This document shows positions 23,575 through 23,610 of a stretch of 23,610 nucleotides of DNA, in pieces (the first letter of the stretch is position 1; every line of letters starts with the position of its first letter). Both the position numbers and the translations under genes were made by a program. Origin of the DNA: Dialister sp. UBA6422 (lineage in GTDB: Bacteria > Bacillota > Negativicutes > Veillonellales > Dialisteraceae); NCBI GenBank assembly GCA_002439665.1, contig DJPC01000052.1, positions 1,457 through 25,066 on the forward strand. The letters run 5' to 3'. The notes beneath the pieces are model-generated. The model was not told the origin of the DNA. It saw only the letters and a list, made by a program, of their open reading frames with translations, and did no database searches.

Positions 23575-23610
23575 AATGTTACACCTCCTTATCCTTTGTG
23601 GAATGTGGTA

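Noticed and set aside
1-23610. CRISPR arrays, tRNA/rRNA genes, insertion sequences, prophage
   Set aside because: Reading both strands by eye I found no regularly spaced repeats, no cloverleaf or rRNA segments, and no transposase, integrase or phage structural genes.

Overview
This window fits a chromosome segment from an anaerobic, succinate-decarboxylating member of the Negativicutes; a Dialister/Veillonella-like relative is my best guess. The grounds are the split B12-dependent methylmalonyl-CoA mutase, the methylmalonyl-CoA decarboxylase, two adjacent CobT-family genes of the kind known from Sporomusa and Veillonella, strong AGGAGG ribosome binding sites and moderate G+C. No 16S rRNA gene is present, so the genus is an inference. 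Almost every gene is on the minus strand; only the aldehyde dehydrogenase and the DUF2939 protein are on the plus strand.

Region 1 (1-6860, minus) is a succinate-to-propionate module. In transcription order it encodes a CoA transferase (5060-6607), the mutase catalytic subunit, the mutase B12-binding subunit, the MeaB GTPase chaperone, methylmalonyl-CoA epimerase and the alpha subunit of methylmalonyl-CoA decarboxylase, which is cut by the left edge. The enzyme order follows the reaction order: succinate to succinyl-CoA, (R)-methylmalonyl-CoA, (S)-methylmalonyl-CoA, then propionyl-CoA plus CO2. There are two good promoters, and each is followed by an unusually long leader of about 225-235 nt that I do not recognise. 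Codon use is as restricted as in the ribosomal protein genes, suggesting very high expression.

Region 2 (7051-11880, minus) holds an O-antigen ligase/polymerase-type membrane protein, then a tightly overlapping three-gene operon: two CobT-family phosphoribosyltransferases, most likely ArsA and ArsB (which attach phenolic lower ligands to cobamides), and a short LarC/DUF111-like protein. The operon probably supplies the cobamide used by the mutase of region 1. A divergent intergenic region carries repeated 10-mers and leads into region 3.

Region 3 (11760-14760, plus) holds an aldehyde dehydrogenase behind an attenuator-like leader, a gene-poor stretch with a GC-rich hairpin, a membrane-anchored DUF2939 protein and a 79-nt imperfect palindrome between convergent genes.

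Region 4 (14878-20841, minus) holds an RlmI-type rRNA methyltransferase, a 1059-residue PLD-nuclease/SF2-helicase/DUF3427 protein flanked by diverged repeats (a possible defence or repair cargo gene), and a D-2-hydroxyacid dehydrogenase.

Region 5 (21140-23610, minus) is the ribosomal cluster rplK-rplA-(L10 leader)-rplJ-rplL, ended by a strong terminator and a second perfect inverted repeat.
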